Below are positions 29,846-38,417 of a DNA stretch of 64,000 nucleotides, one piece after another. The stretch is from NCBI RefSeq assembly GCF_003194585.1, contig NZ_QHKZ01000003.1, positions 310,001-374,000 on the forward strand, written 5' to 3'. A program made the position numbers and the translations under genes. The notes under the pieces are model-generated. The model was not told the DNA's origin. It saw only the letters and a program-made list of their open reading frames with translations, and searched no databases. Position 1 is the first letter of the stretch. Each line of letters begins with the position of its first letter. The DNA is from Nocardioides daejeonensis (GTDB lineage: Bacteria > Actinomycetota > Actinomycetes > Propionibacteriales > Nocardioidaceae).

Positions 29846-31258
29846 TCAGGCGTTCACGACCCCCTGAATTCGGGCGAACGGGCGGGCCTCCTCGAGCTCG
29901 AAAGCAAGCTCCAGAAGGGTCGCTTCCTGCCCCCGAGCGGCCCCGAACATCATGCCCTGCGGGAGGCCGTTGGCAGTCGCCGCCAAGGGCAGCGAGATCG
30001 CCGGATCGCCGGTCGCGTTCTGCAGCGGCGTGAAGGCGACCCAGTCGAGCAGACGGTCCATGATCACCTCGAACTCCTGGGTCGGGTCGAGGTGGCCGAT
30101 CCGCGGCGTCTCGTGAGCGAGCGTCGGGGTGAGCACCACGTCGTACCCGGCGAAGAACCGCTGGGAGACGGCGCCGGAGGCGGCCAGGCGCGTCGTCGCC
30201 AGCGGCAGTCGGTGCACGTTCTTCTTGAAGTGCCTGAAGAGCCCCAGCGTCAGGTTGTCGAGCCTGCTCCGGTCCCAGGTGCCGTTGAAAGTCCGCTTGC
30301 CGTTGAGCACCATGAAGGAGGCGAGCAGCGACCAGTAGAGTTGGAAGTCCGCCGGGAAGTACGCCGGCACCGGCGGCTCAACCTCCTCGACATGGTGTCC
30401 GAGCTGCTCCAGGAGGCGTCCGGTCGCCCGGGTCAGCTCGGCCACCTCGGGCGAGGCGGAGCGGCCGACCGAAGTGGTGACCAACGCCACCTTGAGCCGG
30501 CGTCGCCCGGGGCGCTGGATGTCACCGACAGGAGCCAGCTTCAGGTTGCGGTGCACCTTCTCCGCCTCACGCAGGAAGGCGGCCGTGTCGCGCACGGAGC
30601 GGGTCACGACGCCGTCGGCGACGATGCGCACAGGCATGTCGCGGGTCATCTTGTCCTGGGCGATCCGGTTGCGCGTGGGCTTGAAGCCGACCAGACCGTT
30701 GACCGATGCCGGGATCCGGATCGACCCGCCACCGTCGTTGGCGTGAGCGATCGGCAGTGCCCCCGCGGCGACCAGCGCCGCAGCACCAGAGGAGGACGCG
30801 CCGGCGGTACGCTCGGTGTCCCACGGGTTGCGCACCGGCCCCAGACGCGGGTGCTCGGCCGAGGCGCTGAAGCCGAACTCGGAGAGCTGGCTCTTGCCCA
30901 TCACCAGCAGGCCGGTGCGTCGGTACATCGCGGCGAAGTCGCCGTCCTGCCGGGCCGGGCCGGCGACGAAGGCGTCGCAGCCGTGCCGTGAGGGCATCCC
31001 CGCGACATCGGAGTTGTCCTTGACCAGGGTCGGTACGCCGGAGAAGAAGCCGGGGAGCGGACGCTTGGCCTCCCGCCGGGCCCGGTCCCAGTCCCGATAG
31101 GCGACCGCGCCGAGGGCGGGATCGACCTGGTCGATCCGGGTGATCGCCGCCTCGACGAGCTCGGGCGCGGAGACCTCGCCACGGGCGATCATCTCGGTCA
31201 GGGCAACGGCGTCGTGGTCACCGAGGGCGTCGTCGGCGAACGCATGGATGCGACTCAT
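29846..31258 (-). CDS. Amidase (amidase-signature family)
   Basis: 470 residues. It shows the Ser-cisSer-Lys triad of the signature family: Lys80 in GVPTLVKDNSD, Ser155 in TAGASSSG and the nucleophile Ser179 in GGGSIRIPA. It hydrolyses an amide; the substrate is unknown, and a GatA role is unlikely because no gatC or gatB neighbours are present. ATG at 31258 is preferred because upstream codons are Arg-rich and unconserved. It stands alone downstream of a 22-base tandem repeat. Confidence 0.88.
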   Translation of the reverse strand: MSRIHAFADDALGDHDAVALTEMIARGEVSAPELVEAAITRIDQVDPALGAVAYRDWDRARREAKRPLPGFFSGVPTLVKDNSDVAGMPSRHGCDAFVAGPARQDGDFAAMYRRTGLLVMGKSQLSEFGFSASAEHPRLGPVRNPWDTERTAGASSSGAAALVAAGALPIAHANDGGGSIRIPASVNGLVGFKPTRNRIAQDKMTRDMPVRIVADGVVTRSVRDTAAFLREAEKVHRNLKLAPVGDIQRPGRRRLKVALVTTSVGRSASPEVAELTRATGRLLEQLGHHVEEVEPPVPAYFPADFQLYWSLLASFMVLNGKRTFNGTWDRSRLDNLTLGLFRHFKKNVHRLPLATTRLAASGAVSQRFFAGYDVVLTPTLAHETPRIGHLDPTQEFEVIMDRLLDWVAFTPLQNATGDPAISLPLAATANGLPQGMMFGAARGQEATLLELAFELEEARPFARIQGVVNA

Positions 31259-31353
31259 GGCCCGAAGGCTACCGCTCGGTAGGACGGTCGTCTCAGAGTC
31301 GACTGAAGCCTGGCGCGAACCCCCGATCCGCCGTACGCGCGTCCTCAACGCGT

Positions 31354-31439
31354 CATTTGCGCGCACTCGGCGAGGGAATTGCGCGCACTCGGCGCGTCAT
31401 TTGCGCGCACTCGGCGGGGGATTTGCGCGCACTCGGGGG
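31354..31439. repeat. Four-copy 22-base tandem repeat
   Basis: TTGCGCGCACTCGG begins at 31357, 31379, 31401 and 31423, an exact 22-base period, within units like ATTTGCGCGCACTCGGCGNGGG. The array abuts the lrgB stop codon and lies about 100 bases upstream of the amidase start. The core TGCGCGCA is palindromic. The remaining gap 31259-31353 shows nothing clear. Confidence 0.9.
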
Positions 31440-32147
31440 CTACCGCAGGAAGTGAACGACCAACGGCACGACGAGGCTGGTGGCGAGCGCGGTGAGTCCC
31501 ATCGAGAGGCCGGAGAAGGCACCTTCGGTGGGGTTGTCATGGAGCGAGCGGGAGGTTCCGACCCCGTGGGAGACCGCGCCCATCGCCAAACCACGTGCCC
31601 GGCGGTCGCGGATGCCGAGCAGATCCATGACGGCAGGGGCGCAGATGGCACCGATGATCCCGGCCGCGATGGTGAAGGCGGCGACCAGTGAGGGGATACC
31701 CCCTACCTGGTCGGTGATCTGGATGGCGATCGGCGTGGTCGCAGACTTCGGTGCCATCGTCAGCTCCAGCGCCCGGTCGCCGCCGAGCGCCCGCACCAGC
31801 ACCATGCCGCTGACCACCGAAACCAAGGTGCCGATCGGCAGCGCCACCAGCATCGGCACCAGCAGCTCGCGCAGGTGGTGCGCCTGCCGATAGAGCGGTA
31901 CGGCGAGAGCGACGGTGGCAGGCCCGAGGAAGAAGGCGATGATCGCCCCTCCGTTGAGGTACTCCTCGTAGTCGAGGTCGAGCAGCCACAGCAGCGGCCC
32001 GATCACGAGCACCGCGATCAACACCGGCTGCGCCAGCGGGTGGTTGCCCGACCAGCGCTTGACCTCCAGGCCGATCCGGTAGCCCACCAACGTGAGCAGC
32101 ACGCCAGTCAGCGGCGACGTGCGCAGCAGGTCCTGCACGTCGCTCAC
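31440..32147 (-). CDS. lrgB: LrgB/CidB-family membrane protein
   Basis: 235 residues, start GTG 32147 overlapping the lrgA stop (GTGA). It is highly hydrophobic with about six to seven segments and the family motif PKSATTPIAIQITDQVGGIPSL, then SHGVGTSRSL. It is the partner of LrgA in the CidAB/LrgAB system, linked to murein hydrolase control or to small-metabolite (pyruvate/glycolate) transport. It ends at the 22-base tandem repeat. Confidence 0.9.
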   Translation of the reverse strand: MSDVQDLLRTSPLTGVLLTLVGYRIGLEVKRWSGNHPLAQPVLIAVLVIGPLLWLLDLDYEEYLNGGAIIAFFLGPATVALAVPLYRQAHHLRELLVPMLVALPIGTLVSVVSGMVLVRALGGDRALELTMAPKSATTPIAIQITDQVGGIPSLVAAFTIAAGIIGAICAPAVMDLLGIRDRRARGLAMGAVSHGVGTSRSLHDNPTEGAFSGLSMGLTALATSLVVPLVVHFLR

Positions 32148-32521
32148 GACGGCTGCTCCCCCACCGGCCCGGCCCCGCGGTTGCGCAGGCGCAGCATCAG
32201 GGTGACCAGCAGGCCGGTGACCGCCAGCCCGGCCAGCCAGGAGAGCAGCAGGCCGCCGGTGATCGGCAGCCAGTCCTCGCGGAGCACGGCACCGTAGGTG
32301 ATCACGCCGACAGCGGGAGGCACGAAGAGCAGCTGCAGGTGCCGCAGCAGCCGATCGGAGCCGCGGAGGACCCCGGCCTGCTCGGGCGGGCGGCGGACCT
32401 GGAGCGCGATGAAGAGCAGCAGCATGCCGATGACCGGGCCGGGCACCGGCAGGTCGAGCCCGCGCGCGAGGAGCTCGCCCACGAACTGGAAGACCAGCAG
32501 CCACATGATCCCGTTCAGCAC
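32144..32521 (-). CDS. lrgA: LrgA/CidA-family holin-like protein
   Basis: 125 residues with four hydrophobic segments and the family stretch LPVPGPVIGMLLLFIAL followed by LLFVPPAVGVI. It overlaps tag upstream by 7 bases and lrgB downstream by 4, so the three genes are probably one transcript. Confidence 0.9.
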   Translation of the reverse strand: MLNGIMWLLVFQFVGELLARGLDLPVPGPVIGMLLLFIALQVRRPPEQAGVLRGSDRLLRHLQLLFVPPAVGVITYGAVLREDWLPITGGLLLSWLAGLAVTGLLVTLMLRLRNRGAGPVGEQPS

Positions 32522-33135
32522 GGCTCCCCCTCCGCGGTCCAGAGCCCGCTCGCTCCGCGCCGGTGACAGCTGGCGAGGTGGTTGTCGACCAGGCCGATGG
32601 CCTCCATGAGCGCATGCATGGTGGTCGGCCCGACGAAGGCGAACCCCCGTCGCTTCAGCTCCTTGCTCAGGGCTGTGCTCTCGGGCGAGACGGTCGGCGC
32701 CTCCTCCGGCGTGCGGGGCACCGCGGTGCGGGCCGGGCGGAAGGAGTGCACCAACGCCTCCAGCCCTCCGCGCTCACGCAGCTCGAGGATCGCCCGGGCG
32801 TTGACGACACAGGCCTCGATCTTGCGTCGGTTGCGGACGATCGAGGCGTCCTGCATGAGCGCGTCGCACCGCGGCGGGTCGAACTCGGCGACCTGCTCGG
32901 CGTCGAAGTCGGCGAAGGCGCGACGGAAGCCGTCGCGCTTGTCGAGGATCACCCGCCAGGAGAGCCCCGACTGGAAGGCCTCGAGGGTGAGGCGCTCGAA
33001 GAGCGCGCTCTCGCCGTGGATCGGCATCCCCCACTCGGTGTCGTGGTAGGTGCGCATGGTGCCCGGAGGGCCGGCCCAGGGGCAGCGGGGGACTCCGTCC
33101 TCATCGATCCCGGTGTCGTCGACCATGACCGCCAT
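32515..33135 (-). CDS. tag: DNA-3-methyladenine glycosylase I
   Basis: 206 residues from ATG 33135 (a second ATG at 33126 is equally possible). It carries the Tag signature CPWAGPPGTMRTYHDTEWG, SWRVILDKRDGFRRAF and the C-terminal zinc-site elements with His and Cys (NHLASCHRR). It excises 3-methyladenine from alkylated DNA. Linkage to lrgAB has no obvious functional logic. Confidence 0.94.
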   Translation of the reverse strand: MAVMVDDTGIDEDGVPRCPWAGPPGTMRTYHDTEWGMPIHGESALFERLTLEAFQSGLSWRVILDKRDGFRRAFADFDAEQVAEFDPPRCDALMQDASIVRNRRKIEACVVNARAILELRERGGLEALVHSFRPARTAVPRTPEEAPTVSPESTALSKELKRRGFAFVGPTTMHALMEAIGLVDNHLASCHRRGASGLWTAEGEPC

Positions 33136-33310
33136 TGTCCACCGGCTCGCGCGCAGGCCGAAGCCGGGCGACGCTGCCGCGCACCGCCGCACCCAGCGCA
33201 CCGGCCGCGGAAGCGCCGGGAGTCGACACGTGCGGTTCGTGCACCCGGCACGGTTCTGTAACGCGGCAACAGGTAGAGGTGAGACTGGACCGACCCTGCT
33301 GGAGGAACCC

Positions 33311-34225
33311 ATGCCCACCCCTTCATGGAGCGACGAGCACGATGCCCTGCTTGCCCGCTCGGCGCCCGACCTGCCGGAGCCGACGCAGGCGGAGGTCGAC
33401 CGGACCTGGAACCGGATCGACGCCGCGGCGACTCCCACCCGCCCGCGGGCGCGGCGCGGTCGGATCCTGGTCGGCGTGGCGGCTGCCGTGGCAGTGACCG
33501 GGTTCTCCGGGATCGCGGTCGCCGACCTCAACACCGCCCGGACCGGCGCGGGCCCGGTCGACGAGGAGGATCTCCGCCTCGGCGGCGCCGGCGAGCGGCT
33601 CGACACCTCGGCACCGGACCTTCGCGAGGTCTTCGCGGCAGAGTCCGCCGACGTGCCGTTCCCCAGTGACGAGGCGCGACAGGCCTCGCTGGACTGGCAG
33701 GTCAAGTCGCTGGCGACCACACCCGGGAGCGAGAGAGTCCTGGTGTCGACCGGCGCGGTGCGCTCGTGGATCGCGGCCGACGCGGTCTGCGCCTGGGCGA
33801 ATCAGTGGGCGGTGTCGACCCGGAGCGGCGACGAGCCCGCGCGGAATGCGGCGATCAAGCAGATCCAGTCGGCCGACACCTGGCCCGCGATCACCGTCGC
33901 GGACGCCTTGTTCCGCGCGGACGGCAGCGACGAATACGCCTACCTCGACGTGTTGAGCACAGCGGTCGAGGGCCGGGACCAGCGTGCGGTCGCGAAGGCT
34001 CTGGTCGACAACGGCAGTGGATGCGACGCGTCGCTGGTGCCCGACCTGCCCGATGCCTCATGGCCGATCTTCCACGAGAAGCGAGAGGCCAGGCAGTCCC
34101 AGCACCCGTCGAGCGACCGGGCGCTGCAACGGTCCACGACGGTCGCTCGACCGGGCAACCTCGACGACCCAGAGGTCCAGGAGATGCTGAAGCACCTCGA
34201 CCGGCTGCGCCACGTCGAGCGCTGA
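33311..34225 (+). CDS. Single-pass membrane protein encoded before an ECF sigma factor
   Basis: 304 residues, ATG 33311 preceded by GGAGGAA. The N-terminal cytosolic part of about 50 residues contains WNRIDAAA and a basic stretch. One membrane helix follows (ILVGVAAAVAVTGFSGIAVA), then an extracytoplasmic domain with two Cys residues. Its stop is one base from the sigma gene start, so they are translationally linked. The topology fits an anti-sigma factor or a sensor for the neighbouring sigma, but no known anti-sigma domain is recognised. The 175-base gap upstream contains no clear promoter. Confidence 0.6.
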   Translation: MPTPSWSDEHDALLARSAPDLPEPTQAEVDRTWNRIDAAATPTRPRARRGRILVGVAAAVAVTGFSGIAVADLNTARTGAGPVDEEDLRLGGAGERLDTSAPDLREVFAAESADVPFPSDEARQASLDWQVKSLATTPGSERVLVSTGAVRSWIAADAVCAWANQWAVSTRSGDEPARNAAIKQIQSADTWPAITVADALFRADGSDEYAYLDVLSTAVEGRDQRAVAKALVDNGSGCDASLVPDLPDASWPIFHEKREARQSQHPSSDRALQRSTTVARPGNLDDPEVQEMLKHLDRLRHVER

Positions 34226-34226
34226 C

Positions 34227-34850
34227 ATGCCGCGCAGCATCACCTCGGAGGAGTTCGAGGAGCTCTATCGCCAGACCGCCCCCGACCTCTTCTCCTACGT
34301 ACGCCGCCGCACCAGCAGCGACGCCGAAGACCTGGTGGCCGAGACCTACGCCGTGGCGTGGCGAAGGCGGTCCGACCTGCCGGCACCGGTCTTCCGCCGG
34401 GCTTGGCTCTTCGGCGTGGCTCGGCGGCTGCTTGTGGCGCACGAGCGGGAGCAGCGAAGCAGGCGCTTCTGGCCAGGTGAGGGCGTGGGCTCGGGCACGG
34501 CGGGAGCGGACGCCGAACCCACCACGCCCGAGTCGGCCGAGAAGGAACGGCTGGCCGGCGAAGTCGCCGCAGCGCTCGCCCGGCTGCGCCCAGCCGACCG
34601 CGAGGTGCTCCAACTGGTCGGCTGGGAGGGGCTGACGCCGGCCGAGCTGGCGATGGCTCTCGGCGTGCGTCCCGGCACGGCGCGGGTGCGTCTGCACCGA
34701 GCTCGGCAGGCGCTGGGAGCGGATCCGGCCGTCCAGCGACTGGTCGCCCGTGCCGCGCCCGACGTCCCCACCGAGAGGGCTGAGCAAGCGCCCGTGCCGC
34801 AGCCCGTTCGGTGGGTAGGTCAGGAGGGGGCGGTCAACGCGGACGCGTGA
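34227..34850 (+). CDS. ECF-type RNA polymerase sigma factor
   Basis: 207 residues. The sigma-2 region is visible (FEELYRQTAPDLFSYVRRRT, AEDLVAETYAVAWRRR), then a Pro/Glu-rich linker. The sigma-4 region has a helix-turn-helix (LRPADREVLQLVGWEGLTPAELAMALGVRPGTARVRLHRAR). The C-terminal tail of about 40 residues is extended and Pro-rich. It is coupled to the membrane protein upstream, and its 3' end overlaps the convergent flavin reductase gene by 17 bases. Confidence 0.88.
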   Translation: MPRSITSEEFEELYRQTAPDLFSYVRRRTSSDAEDLVAETYAVAWRRRSDLPAPVFRRAWLFGVARRLLVAHEREQRSRRFWPGEGVGSGTAGADAEPTTPESAEKERLAGEVAAALARLRPADREVLQLVGWEGLTPAELAMALGVRPGTARVRLHRARQALGADPAVQRLVARAAPDVPTERAEQAPVPQPVRWVGQEGAVNADA

Positions 34851-35421
34851 GGTGGACCACCTCGGGCGGCAGACCCCACTCGTCGCGGCCGAGGCGTGAG
34901 AGCGGCTGGAGTCGCGCCATCGTCGGATGCCCGTCGAGGAGCACGTCGCGGCGTACCGCGAAGCAGCGCACCTCGCCGATGACGATGGTGGAGTCCCCGA
35001 TGGGAAGGGTCCGGTGCAACCGGCACTCGATCGCCGCCGGCGACTCCGCGACGCGCGGCGGCCGCACCCGGTACGACGGCTCCATCGCGATGCCCAGCTG
35101 CTCTGCTTCGTCGACCTCGGGCGCGAACCGGGCGCTGCTGGCGTTCACGTGGTCGACCTCGGGCAGGTCGGCCACGTTGACGACGAATTCGCCGGTCTCC
35201 TGCACGTTGCGGAGGGTGTCCTTGGCGCCGACGGACGTGAACTGCACCATCGGCGGGCTGGCGCTCACCACGGTGAAGAACGAATGCGGGGCGAGGTTGC
35301 CGACACCAGCTGCAGAGACCGTCGAGATCCAGGCGATCGGCCGCGGGACCACCAGGGCGGTCAGCAGACGGTAGGGATGGACCTCGGCGTCGTCGACGTC
35401 GAGCAGCACGCGGTCGCTCAT
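34834..35421 (-). CDS. Flavin reductase domain protein
   Basis: 195 residues. FMN-binding split barrel (flavin reductase-like) with PRPIAWISTVSAAGVGNLAPHSFF, FVVNVADLPEVDHVN and IECRLHRTLPIGDSTIVIGEV. It is the last gene of a probable operon (reductase, monooxygenase, FAD-synthetase domain, this gene), 17 bases from the preceding gene. It may be a second reductase or an FMN-binding oxidoreductase of unknown substrate. Confidence 0.8.
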   Translation of the reverse strand: MSDRVLLDVDDAEVHPYRLLTALVVPRPIAWISTVSAAGVGNLAPHSFFTVVSASPPMVQFTSVGAKDTLRNVQETGEFVVNVADLPEVDHVNASSARFAPEVDEAEQLGIAMEPSYRVRPPRVAESPAAIECRLHRTLPIGDSTIVIGEVRCFAVRRDVLLDGHPTMARLQPLSRLGRDEWGLPPEVVHLTRPR

Positions 35422-35438
35422 GCTTCGAGCATCCCCGA

Positions 35439-36038
35439 TCAGGTGGAGACGAGCAGTCGCGGGTCGTTGCGGCCGAGGAGCTCCCGGGCTGTTGTGACGT
35501 CGCCGTCGGCGAGGCAGCGACGGATCTCGGTGGAGGAGCAGGTGCGCCCGCGCGCCTCCACCAGGTCGACTGCCTCGACACTGAATCCCGCCTCGCGGCC
35601 GAGCTCGCGCAGCCGTGCGACGTCGCCCTCGCCACCTCGGCCGCAGCGGAAGTTCGAGCCGACGACCAGGCGGACCGGCCGCACGTGGTCGACCAGGTCA
35701 GCCACGAAGCCGGCTGCCGGCTGCACCGCGAGCTCCGCCGTGAAGGGAAGCACCACCACGCGATCGACACCCAGGCTGGTCGCATGATCGACGCGGTCGG
35801 CGATCGACAGCAGCTGACGCGGCGCCGCCCCGGGAGCAAGCACTGCCAACGGATGCGGGTCGAAGGTGACCAGCACCGTCGGGAGCCGGAGCCGGGAGGC
35901 ATGGCCGACAGCGCGGCGTACCAGTGCCTCATGCCCGCGGTGGAAGCCGTCGAAGACGCCCGCGGTCACTACGGCCGGGCCGGCTGCGGGCTGACCCCAC
36001 CCGCGCATCGGGGCGAGCACGGATGTCTGCGTGTGCAT
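35439..36038 (-). CDS. Stand-alone FAD synthetase (RibF N-terminal adenylyltransferase) domain
   Basis: 199 residues. It has the nucleotidyl-transferase signature GVFDGFHRGH (His33, His36), VTFDPHPLAVL, VVGSNFRCGRGGEGD and the SSTEIR motif. The C-terminal riboflavin-kinase domain of ordinary bifunctional RibF is absent, and the gene ends normally rather than by frameshift. It should convert FMN to FAD. Its position between a flavin monooxygenase and flavin reductases suggests a local FAD supply (inference). Confidence 0.82.
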   Translation of the reverse strand: MHTQTSVLAPMRGWGQPAAGPAVVTAGVFDGFHRGHEALVRRAVGHASRLRLPTVLVTFDPHPLAVLAPGAAPRQLLSIADRVDHATSLGVDRVVVLPFTAELAVQPAAGFVADLVDHVRPVRLVVGSNFRCGRGGEGDVARLRELGREAGFSVEAVDLVEARGRTCSSTEIRRCLADGDVTTARELLGRNDPRLLVST

Positions 36039-36106
36039 GGCGACCTCCCGGTCGAGGGACCGGGCCGCAGCGACGCCGCGGCCCGGTCCGGGTACTCAGC
36101 GTCGGG

Positions 36107-37681
36107 TCACTTCTTGAGGATCCGGCTGATGTCGCCGGGGTTGACCAGGTCAGGAACGGTCCAGCCGTCCAGGTCGTACTCGGCCATCATCGACTCGGCG
36201 AAGCCCTTCATCGCGTCGGTCTGACCCTGGGCCTCCGCCGCGAAGAGGATCTCGGCCCGCACGTTCTCGTGGTTGCCCGAGTAGTTGCGCTCGTACAGCT
36301 CGTGGCGGCCTCCGAACTCCGATCCGACCGAGTCCCACAGCGCCTTCATCACCTTGACCCGGTCGACGGCGTCGTAGCCGTTGGAGCCACGCACGTACTT
36401 GTCGAGGTAGGGACGGACCTCCGGCGTCTTGAAGTCGATCGCGTTGGAGTTCAGGTAGATCAGTCCCGAGGCGACGTCCTGCTGGATGATCTCCTTGACG
36501 CGGGGGTAGCCCTGGATCATGAAGAGCCGGTAGATGAGGCCGTAGTCGAGCTTCGGCAGGACCGTGCCGTTGGGGCCTTCATCGGGGTTCATCGCCATCG
36601 CGTCGGCGATCGCCCGGAAGAGGTTGCGCCAGCCGATGACCTCGCCGACCCGCGTCTGCACGCCGCGGAAGTCCTTGCTGCCGGTCGCCTCGAGCGCCTT
36701 GAGCAACAGGCCGGCGATGAAGTCGAGCTTCACGGAGAGCCGGACGCAGCCGTGGAAGGTGAACCGCGGGATGAACCCGGACTGCGGGAAGAAGCCGTTG
36801 ATCTTCTCGACGTCGCCGTAGACGAAGATGTTCTCCCAGGGCACCAGCACCTTGTCGAAGACGAAGATGGTGTCGTTCTCGTCCATCCGGCTCGACAGCG
36901 GGTAGTCGAACGGGCTGCCCATCACGTCGGCCTGCATCGTGTACGACGGGCGGCAGATCAGCTTCACACCCGGCGCATCCATCGGCACGGTGCAGACGAT
37001 CGCGTACTCCTTCTTCCGGATCGGCAGGCCGTAGTGCGCGATGAAGTTGTAGTTGGTGATCGCGGATCCGGTGGCGACCACCTTGGCGCCGGAGACGATG
37101 ACCCCGGCGTCGGTCTCCTTCTCCACGCGCATGAAGACCTCACCGGCCTCGTCGGGCGGAAGGTCGCGGTCGACCGGCGGGTTGATGATGGCGTGGTTCC
37201 AGTAGAGGACCCGCTCCTGGCTCTCCTTGTACCAGCGCTTCGCGTTCTCCTCGAACGGCTGATAGAACTCCGTGTTCCCGCCGAGGGTGCCGAGGAAGCT
37301 GGCCTTGTAGTCGGGGCTGCGTCCCATCCAGCCCCAGGTCTGGCGCGCCCAGTGCTCGATGGCGGCCTTGTCGGCGAGCAGATCGGCACTGCTGCGCGGG
37401 GCGCGGAAGAACGGGTGCGTGAAACCGCCGTTGCCGGTGTCTGTCGGCACCGTCATGACGCCCTTCGTGGCGTCGTCGTGCAGCGAGTCGTAGAGCCGCG
37501 CGGTCATCCGCACCGGGTTGCGGAACGCCGGGTGCTCGGTGACGTCCTTGACCCGCTCTCCGTAGATCCAGATCTCGCGGTCGTCGCGCAGCGACTCGAT
37601 GTACTCCGCACCGGTCATCGGCCGGACGTCGTTGGGGCCGTCTTCGACGGAGCTGGTCTTTCGTTCCTGGGTAGCAGTCAT
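36107..37681 (-). CDS. Flavin-dependent aromatic monooxygenase, oxygenase component (HpaB/PheA1 family)
   Basis: 524 residues, the usual length for the HpaB/PheA1/TftD family, which ortho-hydroxylates phenols with reduced FAD. Visible regions include [51 protein letters not shown] and the helical C-terminal domain. Because catechol-cleavage genes follow in the island, a phenol 2-monooxygenase (PheA1) role forming catechol is as likely as 4-hydroxyphenylacetate 3-hydroxylation. The neighbouring reductase gene 32 bases upstream supplies FADH2. Confidence 0.85.
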   Translation of the reverse strand: MTATQERKTSSVEDGPNDVRPMTGAEYIESLRDDREIWIYGERVKDVTEHPAFRNPVRMTARLYDSLHDDATKGVMTVPTDTGNGGFTHPFFRAPRSSADLLADKAAIEHWARQTWGWMGRSPDYKASFLGTLGGNTEFYQPFEENAKRWYKESQERVLYWNHAIINPPVDRDLPPDEAGEVFMRVEKETDAGVIVSGAKVVATGSAITNYNFIAHYGLPIRKKEYAIVCTVPMDAPGVKLICRPSYTMQADVMGSPFDYPLSSRMDENDTIFVFDKVLVPWENIFVYGDVEKINGFFPQSGFIPRFTFHGCVRLSVKLDFIAGLLLKALEATGSKDFRGVQTRVGEVIGWRNLFRAIADAMAMNPDEGPNGTVLPKLDYGLIYRLFMIQGYPRVKEIIQQDVASGLIYLNSNAIDFKTPEVRPYLDKYVRGSNGYDAVDRVKVMKALWDSVGSEFGGRHELYERNYSGNHENVRAEILFAAEAQGQTDAMKGFAESMMAEYDLDGWTVPDLVNPGDISRILKK

Positions 37682-37713
37682 CTTCTCGGTTCCTCCGGGG
37701 GATGGGATGGGGG

Positions 37714-38274
37714 TCAGGACGCCGCCGAGGCGGCGAGCGGGGTGAAGGCGGCGGTCGAGTCGAACCAGCCGTGGTCGGGGTTGTCGATCGAGCCGTGCCA
37801 GTGGCAGGTGCTCTCGACGGTGCCGAGGTGGCGGAAGGCACCGGCGTGGAAGAGCAGCGGGTCGACACCGGCGATCCGCACCTGCTCCACCTCACCGATC
37901 ACGATCAGGTGGTCTCCGCCGTCGTAGGTACGCCACGGCCGGCAGCGGATGGTCGCGGCCGTACCCGCGAGCACCGGTACCGGACCGTCGTCGAGCCACG
38001 CGGGGCTGACCGCGGCCGGACGGCCCGCGAAGTGCCAGGCGACGTCGACCTGGTCGGCGGCGAGGATGTTGATCCCGAACTCACGGTCGGCAAGGAACTC
38101 GCAGGCCCGTGAACTCCTGCCGAGGGTCACCTGGGCCAAGGGCGGGTCCAGGGAGACGGCGGTGAAGGCGTTGACCGTCGCGCCGTGCGGCTCACCATCG
38201 GCGTTCGTGCAGGTCACCACCGTCACGCCCGTGGCGAACTGGCCGAAGGCGTCGCGCAGGAGTCGCTGATCCAT
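37714..38274 (-). CDS. Flavin reductase component of two-component monooxygenase (HpaC/PheA2-like)
   Basis: 186 residues from ATG 38274 with an AGAGGTG ribosome site. It is a flavin reductase-like split barrel: [58 protein letters not shown]. It is the first gene of the monooxygenase operon, divergent from the IclR regulator. It reduces FAD with NAD(P)H for the oxygenase next door. Confidence 0.88.
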   Translation of the reverse strand: MDQRLLRDAFGQFATGVTVVTCTNADGEPHGATVNAFTAVSLDPPLAQVTLGRSSRACEFLADREFGINILAADQVDVAWHFAGRPAAVSPAWLDDGPVPVLAGTAATIRCRPWRTYDGGDHLIVIGEVEQVRIAGVDPLLFHAGAFRHLGTVESTCHWHGSIDNPDHGWFDSTAAFTPLAASAAS

Positions 38275-38299
38275 CCGTCTCACCTCTTCTGGTACGGTG

Positions 38300-38318
38300 T
38301 GCGTACAATGTGCACGCA
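38300..38318. promoter_or_regulatory. Dyad upstream of the monooxygenase operon (possible IclR operator)
   Basis: TGCGT-N9-ACGCA lies 25 bases upstream of the reductase start in the divergent intergenic region. Confidence 0.35.
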
Positions 38319-38386
38319 GTGCGTTCACATCGACAGTGGCCCACCTCACATCGGCCCGTCAAGGGCAGCAGCCGGGAATCGCCATA

Positions 38387-38406
38387 CTCAATTACGCCCG
38401 ATTGAG
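38387..38406. promoter_or_regulatory. CTCAAT-N8-ATTGAG palindrome upstream of the IclR gene
   Basis: A perfect 6-bp inverted repeat ends 11 bases before the IclR start codon. Its position fits an autoregulatory operator. Half-sites ATTGAG also occur near 44700, upstream of catB. Confidence 0.45.
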
Positions 38407-38417
38407 CGGATCTGAAT

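Noticed and set aside
31354..31439. Tandem repeat considered as a CRISPR array
   Set aside because: The copies are adjacent, with no unique spacers of 30 bases or more, and no cas genes are present.
35439..36038. FAD-synthetase domain gene as a frameshifted bifunctional RibF
   Set aside because: No riboflavin-kinase motifs could be seen downstream in any frame; the next 17 bases lead directly to the flavin reductase gene.
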